NCBI RefSeq assembly: GCF_014892575.1
Contig: NZ_JADBGI010000003.1
Span: forward strand, 84,629 to 148,628
Direction: 5' to 3'
Length of the DNA: 64,000 nt
Source of the DNA: Nocardiopsis coralli
GTDB lineage: Bacteria > Actinomycetota > Actinomycetes > Streptosporangiales > Streptosporangiaceae
In this document: one piece after another, positions 18,133 through 27,679 of the stretch
Position numbering within the stretch: position 1 is the stretch's first letter
How the letters are laid out: each line of letters opens with the position of its first letter
Notes under the pieces: model-generated
Told to the model about the DNA's origin: nothing
Databases searched by the model: none
Seen by the model: only the letters and a program-made list of their open reading frames with translations
Program-made: the position numbers and the translations under genes

Positions 18133-21100
18133 TCACGGGGCGACCAGGACACCGCCCGGCTCGGGCCCCTCCGAGGGGCCGTCGGCGAGCTCGCAGTCCT
18201 CGGCCTTGACCACGGCCCCGGGAAGCTCGGCGACCGCCACTCCCCCGTTGCCGGTGACCGTGCAGCCGCGCATCGACAGCCTCGCGCCGTCGCCCAGGGC
18301 GATGCCGGCGAGCCCGTTGCCGCACACGGCGGTGTCGGTCATCTCGACCGTGCCGCCGTCCGGCACCGACAGCCCCTCACCGGCGTTGCCGCACAGCGAG
18401 CCCGACCGGAGCACGAGCGCGCCGTCCTCCACGAGCACACCCCCGGTGGCGTCGCCGCACCGCAGACCGGAGACCTCCGCCTCGGCTCCGTCCTCCAGAA
18501 CCAGGCCCCGTTCGCCGGTGCCGTGCAGGGTCAGCCCGGAGGCGTAGAGGCGTGCGCCGCGCACGGTGAGACCGCCGCGGCCCCCGGTGTCGACGATCCA
18601 CAGGTCGCTCAGGACCGGCGCGGTCCCCCTCCGTGAACCGGTGACCATGACGGCGATCCGGTCCTGGGCGCCCCGGCCGGTGATGCGGCAGTCGCGCACG
18701 TGCGGTGCGGCGTCCTCGATCCAGAGCAGCGGGCCCGGGCCGGGGACGGGGCCGCTGCTGTCCACGCGCAGACCCTCGACCTCGACGTGGCCGCGGCCCG
18801 AGACGCGGAGCGCGCCCTCCTCGACACGGCAGCCGCGCACGTGTCCGTTCGAGCCGTCGAGCCGGAGCCCGCCGCCGCGGAACACGCAGTCCTCGACCGC
18901 GACGTCGGCCTCCTCCACGAAGACCCGGGACGGGCTCAGGAACGTGCATCCCCGGGCGGTGAACCGGGTGCCCTCCTGCAGCAGGACGGGCGGGCAGTCG
19001 TCGGCGGTGTTGTGGACCGTGACCCCGTGGAGCTCCAGGTGCCCGTGGCGCACCGCGAACACGTTGCCCCCGCCGCCCTCCAGGGCGACGGTCCCGGGGC
19101 CCTGGGTGGGGACCACGGCCACGTCCCCGTCGATCTCCTGGGACACCGTGTAGACGCCCGGGTCGACGAGGAGGCGCACGGGGTGCCCGTCGCCGCCCGC
19201 GTGCGCGAGGGCCTCGCGGATGCCGGGGTGTGCGGAGCGGTCGGCCCAGGAGACCCGGAGCTCCCGCGGCTCCCGGGGCAGGGGTTCGGGCTCCTCGGGG
19301 GTGGCGGGCTCGGCAGTGGCGGCCGGCTCATCGGGCTCGGGCTGCTCGGACCCGGGCGCTTCGGAACCGTGGCCGGTCGGCTCGGCGGGGGCGTCGGCGT
19401 CCTCTCCGGGGAGATCGACGGCCTCGACCACCACCGTCGACCCGGGGTGCTCGACGATCCGGCCGCCGGTGTTCCCCTCGACCGTGCCGCCCCGCACGGC
19501 CAGGAACGCGTTCGGGGCCACGTCGATCCCGGCCCCGCCGTTGCCCGTCACGACGGTGTCGATGAGGTCGACGGTGCTGCCCCGCCCCACGTCCGCGCCC
19601 GCGCCCGCGTTGCCCTCCAGCAGGCCCGCCGTGGCCACGAAGGAACCGCCCCGCACGTGCACACCGTGTTCGGGCAGGTTGACGGCCTCGAACCGCTCCG
19701 CCCACACCTCGGCGCCGCCCGTCACGGACAGGCCCGCGCGGTCGCCCTGCTCCGTGTCGGCCACGGCCGCCGCCAACCCGGTCACGCGCACCTCCCGCAG
19801 CGTCGCCCGGGCCCCCTCGCCGGCGCGGATGCCCGCCGGACCCCCGGAGACGGTGGCGCCGATCAACGTCGCGTGGGTGTCCACGAGGGACACCGCGGTT
19901 CCCGGCGAGCCCTCGACCGCGAGCCCGCGCACGCGCAAGGTGGAACGGACCGCCTCCAGGGCGCCCACCCCGTCGGCGATCCCCCACTGCGCCGCACGGG
20001 AGACCTCCGGGACGTCGATCAGTTCCGAGTCGGCGAGGTCGAGCGTGCTGTCCAGACACACCACCGCCCAGCCGGCGTAGGCCAGGCAGCGCAGGCGTTC
20101 GAGCGTGACCGTCGCGCCCTCGCGAACGGACATCCCGCGGTCGCCCGCGCCGCGCAGGGTCAGCCCGGCGGCCTCGACCGTGCCGCCCTCCACCAGGATC
20201 CCGTCGGACCCGCGGGTGTCGACCACCGTGCTGTCGCGGATCACCGCGTCGGCCGACCCGACGAAGCCGACCTCGCCACCGTGCGAACCCCTGCCGCCCT
20301 CGACGTGCAGGCGCGTGAACTCGCTGCGGGTGTTGCCCCTGCACCAGAGCGCGGGGCCGTCGCTGCCCAGCACCGACAGGTCGGTGAAGACGGGCGCCGC
20401 GTGGCCCCGCTCCCCGACGACCCGCACCGCGGCGGTGCCCTGCTGGTGGCCGCCGCCGACGACACGGCAGTCGCTCACCCGGGGCGAGGCGCCGTCGATC
20501 TCCAGGTTGGCGAACCCGGCGGCCGCCCCGTCGAACCGGAGCCCGTGGAGTTCGAGGTCGCCGCCGGTGCTCTCCCCCACGGCCGCGAGCATCGCGGCGC
20601 TGAAGGTGCACCCCCGGACGTACCCCCGGCTCTCGCCCAGGGCGAGGCCCCCGGCGTCGAACCGGCAGTCGTCGATCTCCACCAGGGCACCCTCGGCACA
20701 CACGGGCACGGCGGACTCGACGGTGCAGTTCCGCGCGGTCACCCGGCTGCCCGGGGCCGCGTACAGCGGCGGGTACTCGGTGCAGGTGGAGCGGACCGTG
20801 ATCCCGCGCAGGTCGACGAGGTGGCCGCGCGCGTTGAACACGTTGTCCTCGTCGCTCTCGAACACGACCGTGCCCGGTCCCTCCGCAGCGACGACGCGCA
20901 CGGGGCCGTCGCTCGGCAGAGGGGTGCCGCCGATCGCATAGGTGCCCGGTGCGACCACGAGGGAGACGCCGTGCCCCTCGGCCTCCGGGGCCATGAGCGC
21001 CTCACGCGGGCCGGGCCAGGCGTCGGGGTCGGACCGTGACACGTGCAGGGTCACCGTGCCGAGGTCGGGGTCGAGCTCGTTGTCGGCGATCGTGCAGTCC

Positions 21101-24100
21101 TCGACCGTCACCGACGCCTCGGGGTCCTCCTCGAACGCCCGCCCCTGGTGCCCGGTCAGAGTGCACCGGCGCAGGACCGCCTCGGCCCCGTGTTCGGCGA
21201 CGACCGCGTGGCCGCCGCCGTCCTGGAGCACGGTGTCCTCGGCCGCCACGGATCCGCCGGTACCGACGAGGAAGCCCGTTCCGGTCAGCCCGCGGAACCG
21301 GCTCGAGCGCACCCGGATGTGTCCGCCCGCAGCCTGGCACCCCGTGCCTTCGACACCCTCGGCCAGCACGTTCTCGGCCGCGATCTCACTGTTCTTCTCG
21401 GCACGCAGGAGGAACGGCAGGGCCTGTGGTGTCTCCTCCACGGGAAGGGTGATCCGCCTGAACGCGGCCCCGACCAGATCCACGTGCGCACCCTGGTGCG
21501 CATACACACCGCGGGTGGCACCGGAGACGGCCAGCCCGTGCACGCTCACGCGGGAGTCCTCGGCCTCCACGGCGTGGTCGGGCGAGCCTTCGACGGTCAG
21601 GGACCGGGCCGTCAACGCCGAGTTCAGGGCGATCACGGAGCCCCTGCCCCGTTGCCCGTCCCGCGTCGGCCCCTGCCCGCGCACCAGGAGGGTGTCGGTG
21701 AGGTCGGCCTCGGCGGCATGGAGCAGGACCCCGTTCAAGCGGTAGTCGCGGCAGCGCAGGCCCTCGCTGTGAACCTGGGCACCGTCCTCTGCGATCACCC
21801 CGGTGTCACCGGCGCGCTCCACGGTCAGGCCGTTCAGGAGCAGTGTGCCGCCCTTGGCCCAGAGCCCGCAGACGCCCTCGGCGCCGAGGATCTCCCCGTC
21901 CCGGATCACGGTGTCGGCTTCCACGAGGGCCACGACCCCGTTCGCGAGCCCGTCCCCGCCGCGCACCGACAGAGCGGAGAACTCGGCCCGCGAGCCCTCG
22001 CGACAGAGGATCGCCTGTGCCCGGCTGTCGACGACCGACAACCCGGTGAAGACGGGGGCGGCCCTCCCGACCACGACCACGGCCGCCGTCCCGTCGTCAT
22101 CACCGCCGCCCGTGACGGTGCAGTCGGTGACACGGGGCGAAGCGGCACTGATCCGGATACTGGGGCCGCCCAGGTGGTCGGCCCCCTCGAAACGCAGCCC
22201 TTCGAGGTCGGGGCCGTCGCCCCCGAGGACGAAGGCACTGGCGTACTCGAAGGAGCACCCGCGCACGGCCCCGGACGCGGAAGCGAGCCTCAGCCCTCCG
22301 CCCCGGAAGAGGCAGTCCTCGAGGTCGGCATCGGCCCGGTCGACGACCACCCTGGTGTTGGAGACGAACACGCTGTCCCTGGCCCACCAATGCGTGCCGA
22401 CACCCACCCGGACCGGTGCGTGTTCCCGGCCCCGGTTGCGCACGGTGATCCCGCGCATCCCGAGCCGGCCGGCGCCCGCGACATCGAACACCACGCTCTG
22501 CCCGGTCGCGAAGGTGACCGTGCCCGGGCCCTCCGCGGCGGTGAGCTCGACGGTCCGCTGGACCGCGATCGGCTCGTGGACCGGATAGGTGCCCGGGTCG
22601 ACCGCGACGAGGAGGTCCCCGCCCCCGAGCCCGGTGTCCTCCAGCAGTGCGCGCAGGTTCGTGTAGGCGTCGGGGTCGGTCTGCGAGAGGCGCACGTGCA
22701 CCGGTTCCGGCCCCACGGCGGGCGCCTGCGGCTCGGGCGGCGGTGCGTCCGGGTCGGCCGCGTCTCCGGGTCCCTGCTCCGGTTCCCCGTTGTCGGCGAC
22801 CTCGCAGTCCTTCACGGAGATCGCGGTGTCGGGGTGCTCGACCAGGCCCGGCCCCGCATGGCCGGTGACGGTGCACCGGTGCAGGACCACGTCGCTCTCG
22901 GGCTCGGCGATCACCACCCCGGAGGAGGCCCCGTCCGCGAACACGGTGTCCTCGGCCTCGACCGTGCCGCCGCCCAGCGCGTGCACCCCGTGACCGGCCA
23001 GGCGCTCGAACCGGCTCGACCGGAGCACGACCGCTCCCCCTTCGACCCGGACGCCACACGCCTGCGCGCCGCGTGCCTCGACCCGGTCCGCGGTGATCCG
23101 GCCGCCCTCCACCCCCAGGAGCAGGGGGCCGGGGGTGCCGTCCCCGCCCCGTTCGGGTGAGCGCACGTCCGCACCGAAGCGCACCCCGTCGACGATCGCG
23201 TGGCCGGAGCCCGCGGCGCGCACGCCCGCACTCTCACCGGAGACGTCCAGGCCGCTCACCCGGGCCTCGCCCTCACCCACGAGCAGGGCCGGCCCCGGGA
23301 CGCCGCCGACCACGACCCCGCGGGCCTCCAGGGCCGCACCGACGACGGCCACGGCCCCGGCGCGCTCGGGCCTGCCCTCGTCACGAGAGAGCTCCGGGAC
23401 ATCGCTCAGCTCGGCGTCGGAGAGCCTCACGTCGGCGCCTTCCTGCAGCCGGATCCCCCACTGGCCGAACCCGGTGCACCGCACACCGTCGATCTCGGCC
23501 TCACCCTTGCCGTACACGAAGAGGGAGTTCTGGCCGGCCCGGTCCAGCACGAGACCGGAGGCGCGCAGCACGCCGCCGTTGACCAGGATCCCGGACAGGC
23601 CGCGGATGTCGCGGAACTCCCCCTCCCGGATCCGTACCGATCCGAGCAGGTACGCCGCGCTTCCCTCGGGCGCGCCCCCGCCCCTGACCAGCAGGCGGGT
23701 GAACTCCGCGGCGCTCCCTCGCGTGCAGGAGAGCGCGGAGGTGACGCTGTCGACCACCTCCAGCCCGGTGATGCGGGGCGCCGTCTCGGCCGTGCCCTTG
23801 CTGTGCACGAGCACGGCGGACTTCTTCTCCGACCCGGCCGCCTCGACCCGGCAGTCGCCGATGCGGGGTGAGGCGTCGATGACCACCAGGGCCGGACCCT
23901 GGATCCCCGGGCCCGCGAACCGGAGCCCGTCGAGCGCGGCCTCGCCCCCGTCGCAGAGCCACAGGTCGGAGCGCTCGAAGGAGCACCGCCGCACACGCGC
24001 CTGCACCCCGACCATCAGCAGGTGTGCGTCCTGGAACCCGCAGTTCTCGATGTCGGCGTGCGAGCCCGATGCCATCCCGATCGCGCCGGAGGCCAGGGTG

Positions 24101-24429
24101 CTGTCGCGCGCGGTGAGAGCCGCCCCGTCCCGCACGACCACGGTCTGGGACTCGGGGTCGGGTCCGCGCAGGGTGACCCCGTGCAGTTCGAGGCGCCCGG
24201 CGGCCACGTCGAAGATCCGCCCACCGGGCGACTGGAGGAACACGGTCCCGGGCCCGTGGGTGGGCACGACCATGATGTGCCGGCCCACCGTCACGTGCTC
24301 GGGGAACACGTAGGTGCCGGGCTCGACGTGGAAGTAGACGTCCTGTCCGGTGATCCGCGGGTCCGCCAGGGCATGGTCGATCCCGGAGAAGAGGCGGGGA
24401 TCGGACTGCGAGATACGGACCGTGAACAT
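18133..24429 (-). CDS. Giant four-module right-handed parallel beta-helix protein
   Basis: This 2,098-residue protein is built from four large beta-helix modules starting near residues 3, 576, 1124 and 1722. Each opens with a pectate-lyase-like cap: (V/L)-x-(V/L)-S-x-(S/T/A)-D, a helix, then V-x-P-G-x-Y (VEPGTYVF, VDPGTYPV, VAPGTYAI, VDPGVYTV) and GPGTV. Short rungs such as ENCGF, DDCRF and EDCVFRGGGLRL follow. Every module closes with an ExPx(S/T/A)-V-x-V-x-D-C-x-(L/I/V)-A-D-like rung. Acidic Pro/Glu linkers separate modules 1/2 and 3/4. No signal peptide or membrane helix is present, so it should be cytoplasmic. The ATG at 24429 (MFTVRISQSD) is preferred over 24450. No catalytic polysaccharide-lyase residues could be assigned; a binding or scaffold role is likely. 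Confidence 0.8.
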   Translation of the reverse strand: MFTVRISQSDPRLFSGIDHALADPRITGQDVYFHVEPGTYVFPEHVTVGRHIMVVPTHGPGTVFLQSPGGRIFDVAAGRLELHGVTLRGPDPESQTVVVRDGAALTARDSTLASGAIGMASGSHADIENCGFQDAHLLMVGVQARVRRCSFERSDLWLCDGGEAALDGLRFAGPGIQGPALVVIDASPRIGDCRVEAAGSEKKSAVLVHSKGTAETAPRITGLEVVDSVTSALSCTRGSAAEFTRLLVRGGGAPEGSAAYLLGSVRIREGEFRDIRGLSGILVNGGVLRASGLVLDRAGQNSLFVYGKGEAEIDGVRCTGFGQWGIRLQEGADVRLSDAELSDVPELSRDEGRPERAGAVAVVGAALEARGVVVGGVPGPALLVGEGEARVSGLDVSGESAGVRAAGSGHAIVDGVRFGADVRSPERGGDGTPGPLLLGVEGGRITADRVEARGAQACGVRVEGGAVVLRSSRFERLAGHGVHALGGGTVEAEDTVFADGASSGVVIAEPESDVVLHRCTVTGHAGPGLVEHPDTAISVKDCEVADNGEPEQGPGDAADPDAPPPEPQAPAVGPEPVHVRLSQTDPDAYTNLRALLEDTGLGGGDLLVAVDPGTYPVHEPIAVQRTVELTAAEGPGTVTFATGQSVVFDVAGAGRLGMRGITVRNRGREHAPVRVGVGTHWWARDSVFVSNTRVVVDRADADLEDCLFRGGGLRLASASGAVRGCSFEYASAFVLGGDGPDLEGLRFEGADHLGGPSIRISAASPRVTDCTVTGGGDDDGTAAVVVVGRAAPVFTGLSVVDSRAQAILCREGSRAEFSALSVRGGDGLANGVVALVEADTVIRDGEILGAEGVCGLWAKGGTLLLNGLTVERAGDTGVIAEDGAQVHSEGLRCRDYRLNGVLLHAAEADLTDTLLVRGQGPTRDGQRGRGSVIALNSALTARSLTVEGSPDHAVEAEDSRVSVHGLAVSGATRGVYAHQGAHVDLVGAAFRRITLPVEETPQALPFLLRAEKNSEIAAENVLAEGVEGTGCQAAGGHIRVRSSRFRGLTGTGFLVGTGGSVAAEDTVLQDGGGHAVVAEHGAEAVLRRCTLTGHQGRAFEEDPEASVTVEDCTIADNELDPDLGTVTLHVSRSDPDAWPGPREALMAPEAEGHGVSLVVAPGTYAIGGTPLPSDGPVRVVAAEGPGTVVFESDEDNVFNARGHLVDLRGITVRSTCTEYPPLYAAPGSRVTARNCTVESAVPVCAEGALVEIDDCRFDAGGLALGESRGYVRGCTFSAAMLAAVGESTGGDLELHGLRFDGAAAGFANLEIDGASPRVSDCRVVGGGHQQGTAAVRVVGERGHAAPVFTDLSVLGSDGPALWCRGNTRSEFTRLHVEGGRGSHGGEVGFVGSADAVIRDSTVVDTRGSDGILVEGGTVEAAGLTLRGAGDRGMSVREGATVTLERLRCLAYAGWAVVCLDSTLDLADSELIDVPEVSRAAQWGIADGVGALEAVRSTLRVRGLAVEGSPGTAVSLVDTHATLIGATVSGGPAGIRAGEGARATLREVRVTGLAAAVADTEQGDRAGLSVTGGAEVWAERFEAVNLPEHGVHVRGGSFVATAGLLEGNAGAGADVGRGSTVDLIDTVVTGNGGAGIDVAPNAFLAVRGGTVEGNTGGRIVEHPGSTVVVEAVDLPGEDADAPAEPTGHGSEAPGSEQPEPDEPAATAEPATPEEPEPLPREPRELRVSWADRSAHPGIREALAHAGGDGHPVRLLVDPGVYTVSQEIDGDVAVVPTQGPGTVALEGGGGNVFAVRHGHLELHGVTVHNTADDCPPVLLQEGTRFTARGCTFLSPSRVFVEEADVAVEDCVFRGGGLRLDGSNGHVRGCRVEEGALRVSGRGHVEVEGLRVDSSGPVPGPGPLLWIEDAAPHVRDCRITGRGAQDRIAVMVTGSRRGTAPVLSDLWIVDTGGRGGLTVRGARLYASGLTLHGTGERGLVLEDGAEAEVSGLRCGDATGGVLVEDGALVLRSGSLCGNAGEGLSVPDGGTVEMTDTAVCGNGLAGIALGDGARLSMRGCTVTGNGGVAVAELPGAVVKAEDCELADGPSEGPEPGGVLVAP

Positions 24430-24523
24430 ACGTCGGCTCCCGGGGGACACGAGGGGCGTACGGGGGTGGGGATGCCACGTACGGTATCGGCCCCCGCCGA
24501 CAAGCCCGGTGTCAGGGGAACGA

Positions 24524-24558
24524 CGAAGGCCCGCCCGGGTGGACCGGACGGGCCTTCG
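24524..24558 (-). terminator. Hairpin terminator downstream of tRNA-Thr
   Basis: CGAAGGCCCG and CGGGCCTTCG form a perfect 10-bp stem with a 15-base loop. It lies 9 bases past the 3' end of the tRNA on the minus strand. No long T-run follows, which is common in high-GC actinobacteria. Confidence 0.6.
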
Positions 24559-24567
24559 ATGTGTCGG

Positions 24568-24640
24568 AGCCGCCTATCGGAATCGAACCGATGACCTATT
24601 CATTACGAGTGAATCGCTCTGCCGACTGAGCTAAGGCGGC
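24568..24640 (-). tRNA. tRNA-Thr (anticodon CGT)
   Basis: The 73-base minus-strand cloverleaf has acceptor GCCGCCT/AGGCGGC, D-stem GCTC/GAGC, anticodon stem ATTCA/TGAAT around loop CTCGTAA, and T-stem ATCGG/CCGAT with TTCGATT. The anticodon CGT reads ACG threonine codons. CCA is not encoded. It lies between the TAP-type hydrolase gene and the beta-helix gene. Confidence 0.95.
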
Positions 24641-24722
24641 ACCGCGCCGCACGTTCCGTGCGGCGAAGCAGGCACCAGTCTAGCGCCTTCCCGGAGTGCT
24701 GGGTACACCGTTTCCGGTGCGG

Positions 24723-26282
24723 TCAGGCACACGCCTCGCCGTCCTCGGGCACGTCGAGATCCACGAGGTAGTCGTCGACGACGGCGTCGATGCACTCGTC
24801 ACCCATGCGGTAACCGGTGTGGCCGTCGCCGTCGCGGGTGAGCAGGAACCCGGGGTCGAGCTGCTCGGCCAGCGCCTTCGACCACGCGTAGGGCGTCGCG
24901 GAGTCACGGGTGGTCCCGAGCACCATGATCGGGTCGGCGCCCTCGGCGGTGAGCACGCCCCCGTCGGCGACGGCTTCCTCCGGCCAGTACGCGCAGGTCA
25001 GTGCACCCCAGGCGAGGCCGGGACCGAAGAGCGGCGACTCCTCGCCCGCCGCCTGCGCGGCCTGCTCGTAGGCGTCGACCTCGCGCGGCCCGGGGGCATC
25101 GGTGCAGTTCACGGCGGTCAGCATCGCCGTGGAGTTCTCGTAGGCGGCCGGGTCGCCGCGGCTGTACAGGTCGTCGCCGAGCTGCACGAGCACGGTCCCG
25201 TCGCCGTCCTCCATGCCGTCGGTCAGGCCCTGGCGCACCCGTTCCCAGAGCTCCTCGCTGTAGAGGGCGGACATCACACCGAGTTCGGCGCGGGCCCGGT
25301 TGACCTCACGTCCGTCCTCGGTGTTGTCGAGGGGCTGCTCGGCGGTGCCCTCCAGGAACTCGGTGAGGGTCTGAACGCCGTCCTCGACGTCGTCTCCGGC
25401 CTCTCCCAGCGGGCAGCCCCCGCGGCCCAGGCAGTCCTCGACGAAGGCACGCAGCGCGGTCTCGAACCCGGTCGCCTGCGCCACGCTCGCCTCGAGCGGC
25501 GCCTGGCTCGGGTCGACCGCGCCGTCGAGCAGGAGCGCGCGCACCCGGTCGGGGAACTGGTCGGCGTATTGGGCGCCGATGTGGGTCCCGTAGGAGGCGC
25601 CCATGTAGGTGAGCCGGTCGTCGCCGAGCAGGGCGCGGAGCACGTCCATGTCGCGGGCCACGTCCGCGGTGCCCACGTTCCGCATGAGGTCGGGGTCCTC
25701 CTGCTCGCAGGCCTCCACGAACTCGCGGCTGCTCTGCTCGATCTCCTGCACACCCTGTTCGGTGAGGTCGGCGGGGTCGCCGCTGCCGTCGGCGGTGTCG
25801 TACTCCGCACCGAGGAACTCGTCGACGCCTTCGGAGTCCAGGCAGGTCAACGGGGTGCTGCGGCCGACACCGCGCGGGTCGAACCCGACCACGTCGAAGT
25901 TCGCGCGCACCTCGTCGCTGGTGACGAAGGGGGCCGCGTCGGCGAAGTCGTACCCGGAGCCGCCCGGCCCGCCGGGGTTGACCACGAGGGACCCGGCGGG
26001 GTCACCGGACTCCGACGGGAAACGCTTCACGGCGATCTCGATGCGCTCGCCCTCGGGTTCGTCGTAGTCCAGCGGCACCTCGAACGTGGCGCACTCGGTT
26101 CCGGAGGCGCCCTCCTCACAGGCGCCCCAGTCGAGGCCCTGCTCGGTGAACTCCTCGGGCGCGGCCTCGGAGGTGGCCGGGCCGTCCTCGGACCCGTCGG
26201 TCTCCTGGCCCGTGCACCCGGTGACGGCCAGCACCGCCCCGGCGACCAGGCCGGCCACCGCGTTCCTCACCCTCGTGCTCAC
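24723..26282 (-). CDS. Secreted alpha/beta-hydrolase lipoprotein, tripeptidyl aminopeptidase (TAP) family
   Basis: This 519-residue extracellular hydrolase has a lipobox LAVTGC with Cys23 as the predicted lipid attachment site. The oxyanion region is VVNPGGPGGSG, followed by FDVVGFDPRGVGRS. The nucleophile motif GASYG has Ser230, and the C-terminal TAP-like domain carries GTTRDSATPY (acid) and DGDGHTGYR (His). The family (Streptomyces TAP/SlpD/SlpE) removes tripeptides from protein N-termini outside the cell and also processes exported proteins. The GTG or ATG at 26282 yields a proper lipoprotein signal. It sits between tRNA-Thr and holB, as in many actinomycetes. Confidence 0.92.
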   Translation of the reverse strand: MSTRVRNAVAGLVAGAVLAVTGCTGQETDGSEDGPATSEAAPEEFTEQGLDWGACEEGASGTECATFEVPLDYDEPEGERIEIAVKRFPSESGDPAGSLVVNPGGPGGSGYDFADAAPFVTSDEVRANFDVVGFDPRGVGRSTPLTCLDSEGVDEFLGAEYDTADGSGDPADLTEQGVQEIEQSSREFVEACEQEDPDLMRNVGTADVARDMDVLRALLGDDRLTYMGASYGTHIGAQYADQFPDRVRALLLDGAVDPSQAPLEASVAQATGFETALRAFVEDCLGRGGCPLGEAGDDVEDGVQTLTEFLEGTAEQPLDNTEDGREVNRARAELGVMSALYSEELWERVRQGLTDGMEDGDGTVLVQLGDDLYSRGDPAAYENSTAMLTAVNCTDAPGPREVDAYEQAAQAAGEESPLFGPGLAWGALTCAYWPEEAVADGGVLTAEGADPIMVLGTTRDSATPYAWSKALAEQLDPGFLLTRDGDGHTGYRMGDECIDAVVDDYLVDLDVPEDGEACA

Positions 26283-26359
26283 CCGTCACCCTCCCGTCAC
26301 GGCCGCACCGCGGGGGTCGCGGCGCCCGCCCATTGTGCCCGACGGCCCGGGAAGCGGGG

Positions 26360-27532
26360 TCAGCCGGCCAGGAGGGCCGAGGTCATGGCCTCCATGGCGA
26401 TCTGCGGGTGCACGTTGGCGGCGATGCGTTCGCGGCACGACATGATCGCGTCGATGCGGCGCAGGGTGTTCTCGGGCGACCCGGACCGGGCCAGGCGCTG
26501 CAGGTCACCGGAACGCTCGGCCGTGGAGAGCTCGACCTGCGCGCCGAGCTGCAGGGTGAGCACGTCGCGGTAGAAGGCGGCCAGGTCGAGCAGGGCTCGG
26601 TCGTAGGAGTCGCGTTTGATGCGGGTGGCGCGGCGCTTCTGGCGTTCCTCGAGCTCCTTGAGGGCGCCCGCACCGCCCCGGATCGCCTTGGCCACGCCCT
26701 TGCCCTTGGACCCCTCGCCGAAGGCGGCCTTGAGCTCCTCGCGCTCCTTCTCGTCGAGCGCTCCGGTGAGCGCCTTGGCCTCCTGCTCGGCGATCTCGTA
26801 GAGGCGGGAGGCCGCGGTCACGCACGCGCCCAGGCCGTCGAGGCGCGCGGGGATGGACAGGACCTCCTCGCGGCGGCCGCGGGCCTCGGCGTCAGTGGCC
26901 AGCTGGCGGGCACGGTCGATGCGCCCGGCCGAGGCGCGGGCGGCCTGTTCGGCGGTGGAGCGGTCGATGCCGTCGCGTTCGGTGAGAGCGGTGACGAGCT
27001 CGGAGGTGGCGGGGCTGGTGAGTGTGACGAGCCGGCAGCGCGAGCGGATGGTGACGAGCAGGTCCTCGGGGGTGGGCGTGCACAGCAGCCACACGGTGCG
27101 CGGGGAGGGCTCCTCCACGGCCTTGAGGAGCGCGTTGGAAGCGGCCTCGGTGGCGCGGTCGGCGTCCTCGAACAGCACGATGCGGAACCGGCCGCCGGAG
27201 GGCTTGGACCCGGCGCGCAGGACGAGGTCGCGGGTGGCGGCCACACCGAAGCTGAGGCCGCTCGGGCGCACGTAGAGCACGTCGGGGTGGGTTCCGGACA
27301 GCGTCTGGTGGCAGGCGTCGCAGTGCCCGCAGCCGCCGTCGGAGCACTGCAGGGCGGCCGCGAAGGCGCGGGCGGCCTCCTCGCGGCCGGACCCGGGGGG
27401 ACCGGTGAAGAGCCAGGCGTGGGTCATGCCGGTGCCCGGGCCGCCGGAGACCAGGTCGTCGGCCCCGGTGACGGCACGGCCGAGCTGGGCGACGGCCGTC
27501 CGCTGGCCGACGAGGTCGTCGAAGACCGTCAC
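26360..27532 (-). CDS. holB: DNA polymerase III subunit delta-prime
   Basis: This clamp-loader subunit of about 390 residues is needed to load the sliding clamp. It begins VTVFDDLVGQ and contains a P-loop-like GPPGSGRE in which the usual Lys is Arg, in line with delta-prime not hydrolysing ATP. Other landmarks are a four-cysteine zinc module (CSDGGCGHCDACHQ), LFEDADRATEAASNALLKAVEEP and the SRC sensor region RSRCRLVTL. The C-terminal collar domain is highly charged. The GTG at 27532 is chosen; the frame is open further upstream but antisense to the neighbouring gene. It follows the usual actinobacterial order topA, tmk, holB. Confidence 0.93.
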   Translation of the reverse strand: MTVFDDLVGQRTAVAQLGRAVTGADDLVSGGPGTGMTHAWLFTGPPGSGREEAARAFAAALQCSDGGCGHCDACHQTLSGTHPDVLYVRPSGLSFGVAATRDLVLRAGSKPSGGRFRIVLFEDADRATEAASNALLKAVEEPSPRTVWLLCTPTPEDLLVTIRSRCRLVTLTSPATSELVTALTERDGIDRSTAEQAARASAGRIDRARQLATDAEARGRREEVLSIPARLDGLGACVTAASRLYEIAEQEAKALTGALDEKEREELKAAFGEGSKGKGVAKAIRGGAGALKELEERQKRRATRIKRDSYDRALLDLAAFYRDVLTLQLGAQVELSTAERSGDLQRLARSGSPENTLRRIDAIMSCRERIAANVHPQIAMEAMTSALLAG

Positions 27533-27679
27533 GCGTACCCCCGGGGAGAGTGTGCCTTGCAGGTGCGCTCCCCAGGATAGGAGCGCCCGGCGACGTTCGG
27601 GCCGGTCCCGGTAACGTTGGCCCGTTCGGCGGACGTCCTTCCCGTCCGCGGCGCCCCGAAGAGATCCCGGAGCCACCGC

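Noticed and set aside
18700..23160. Long plus-strand open frames across the beta-helix gene
   Set aside because: They arise from high GC and repeated rungs on the opposite strand; the minus-strand frame is continuous for 2,098 codons with clear beta-helix periodicity.
18133..24429. The beta-helix protein as a secreted adhesin or polysaccharide lyase
   Set aside because: No signal peptide, anchor or recognisable catalytic residues; the N-terminus MFTVRISQSD goes straight into the first cap.
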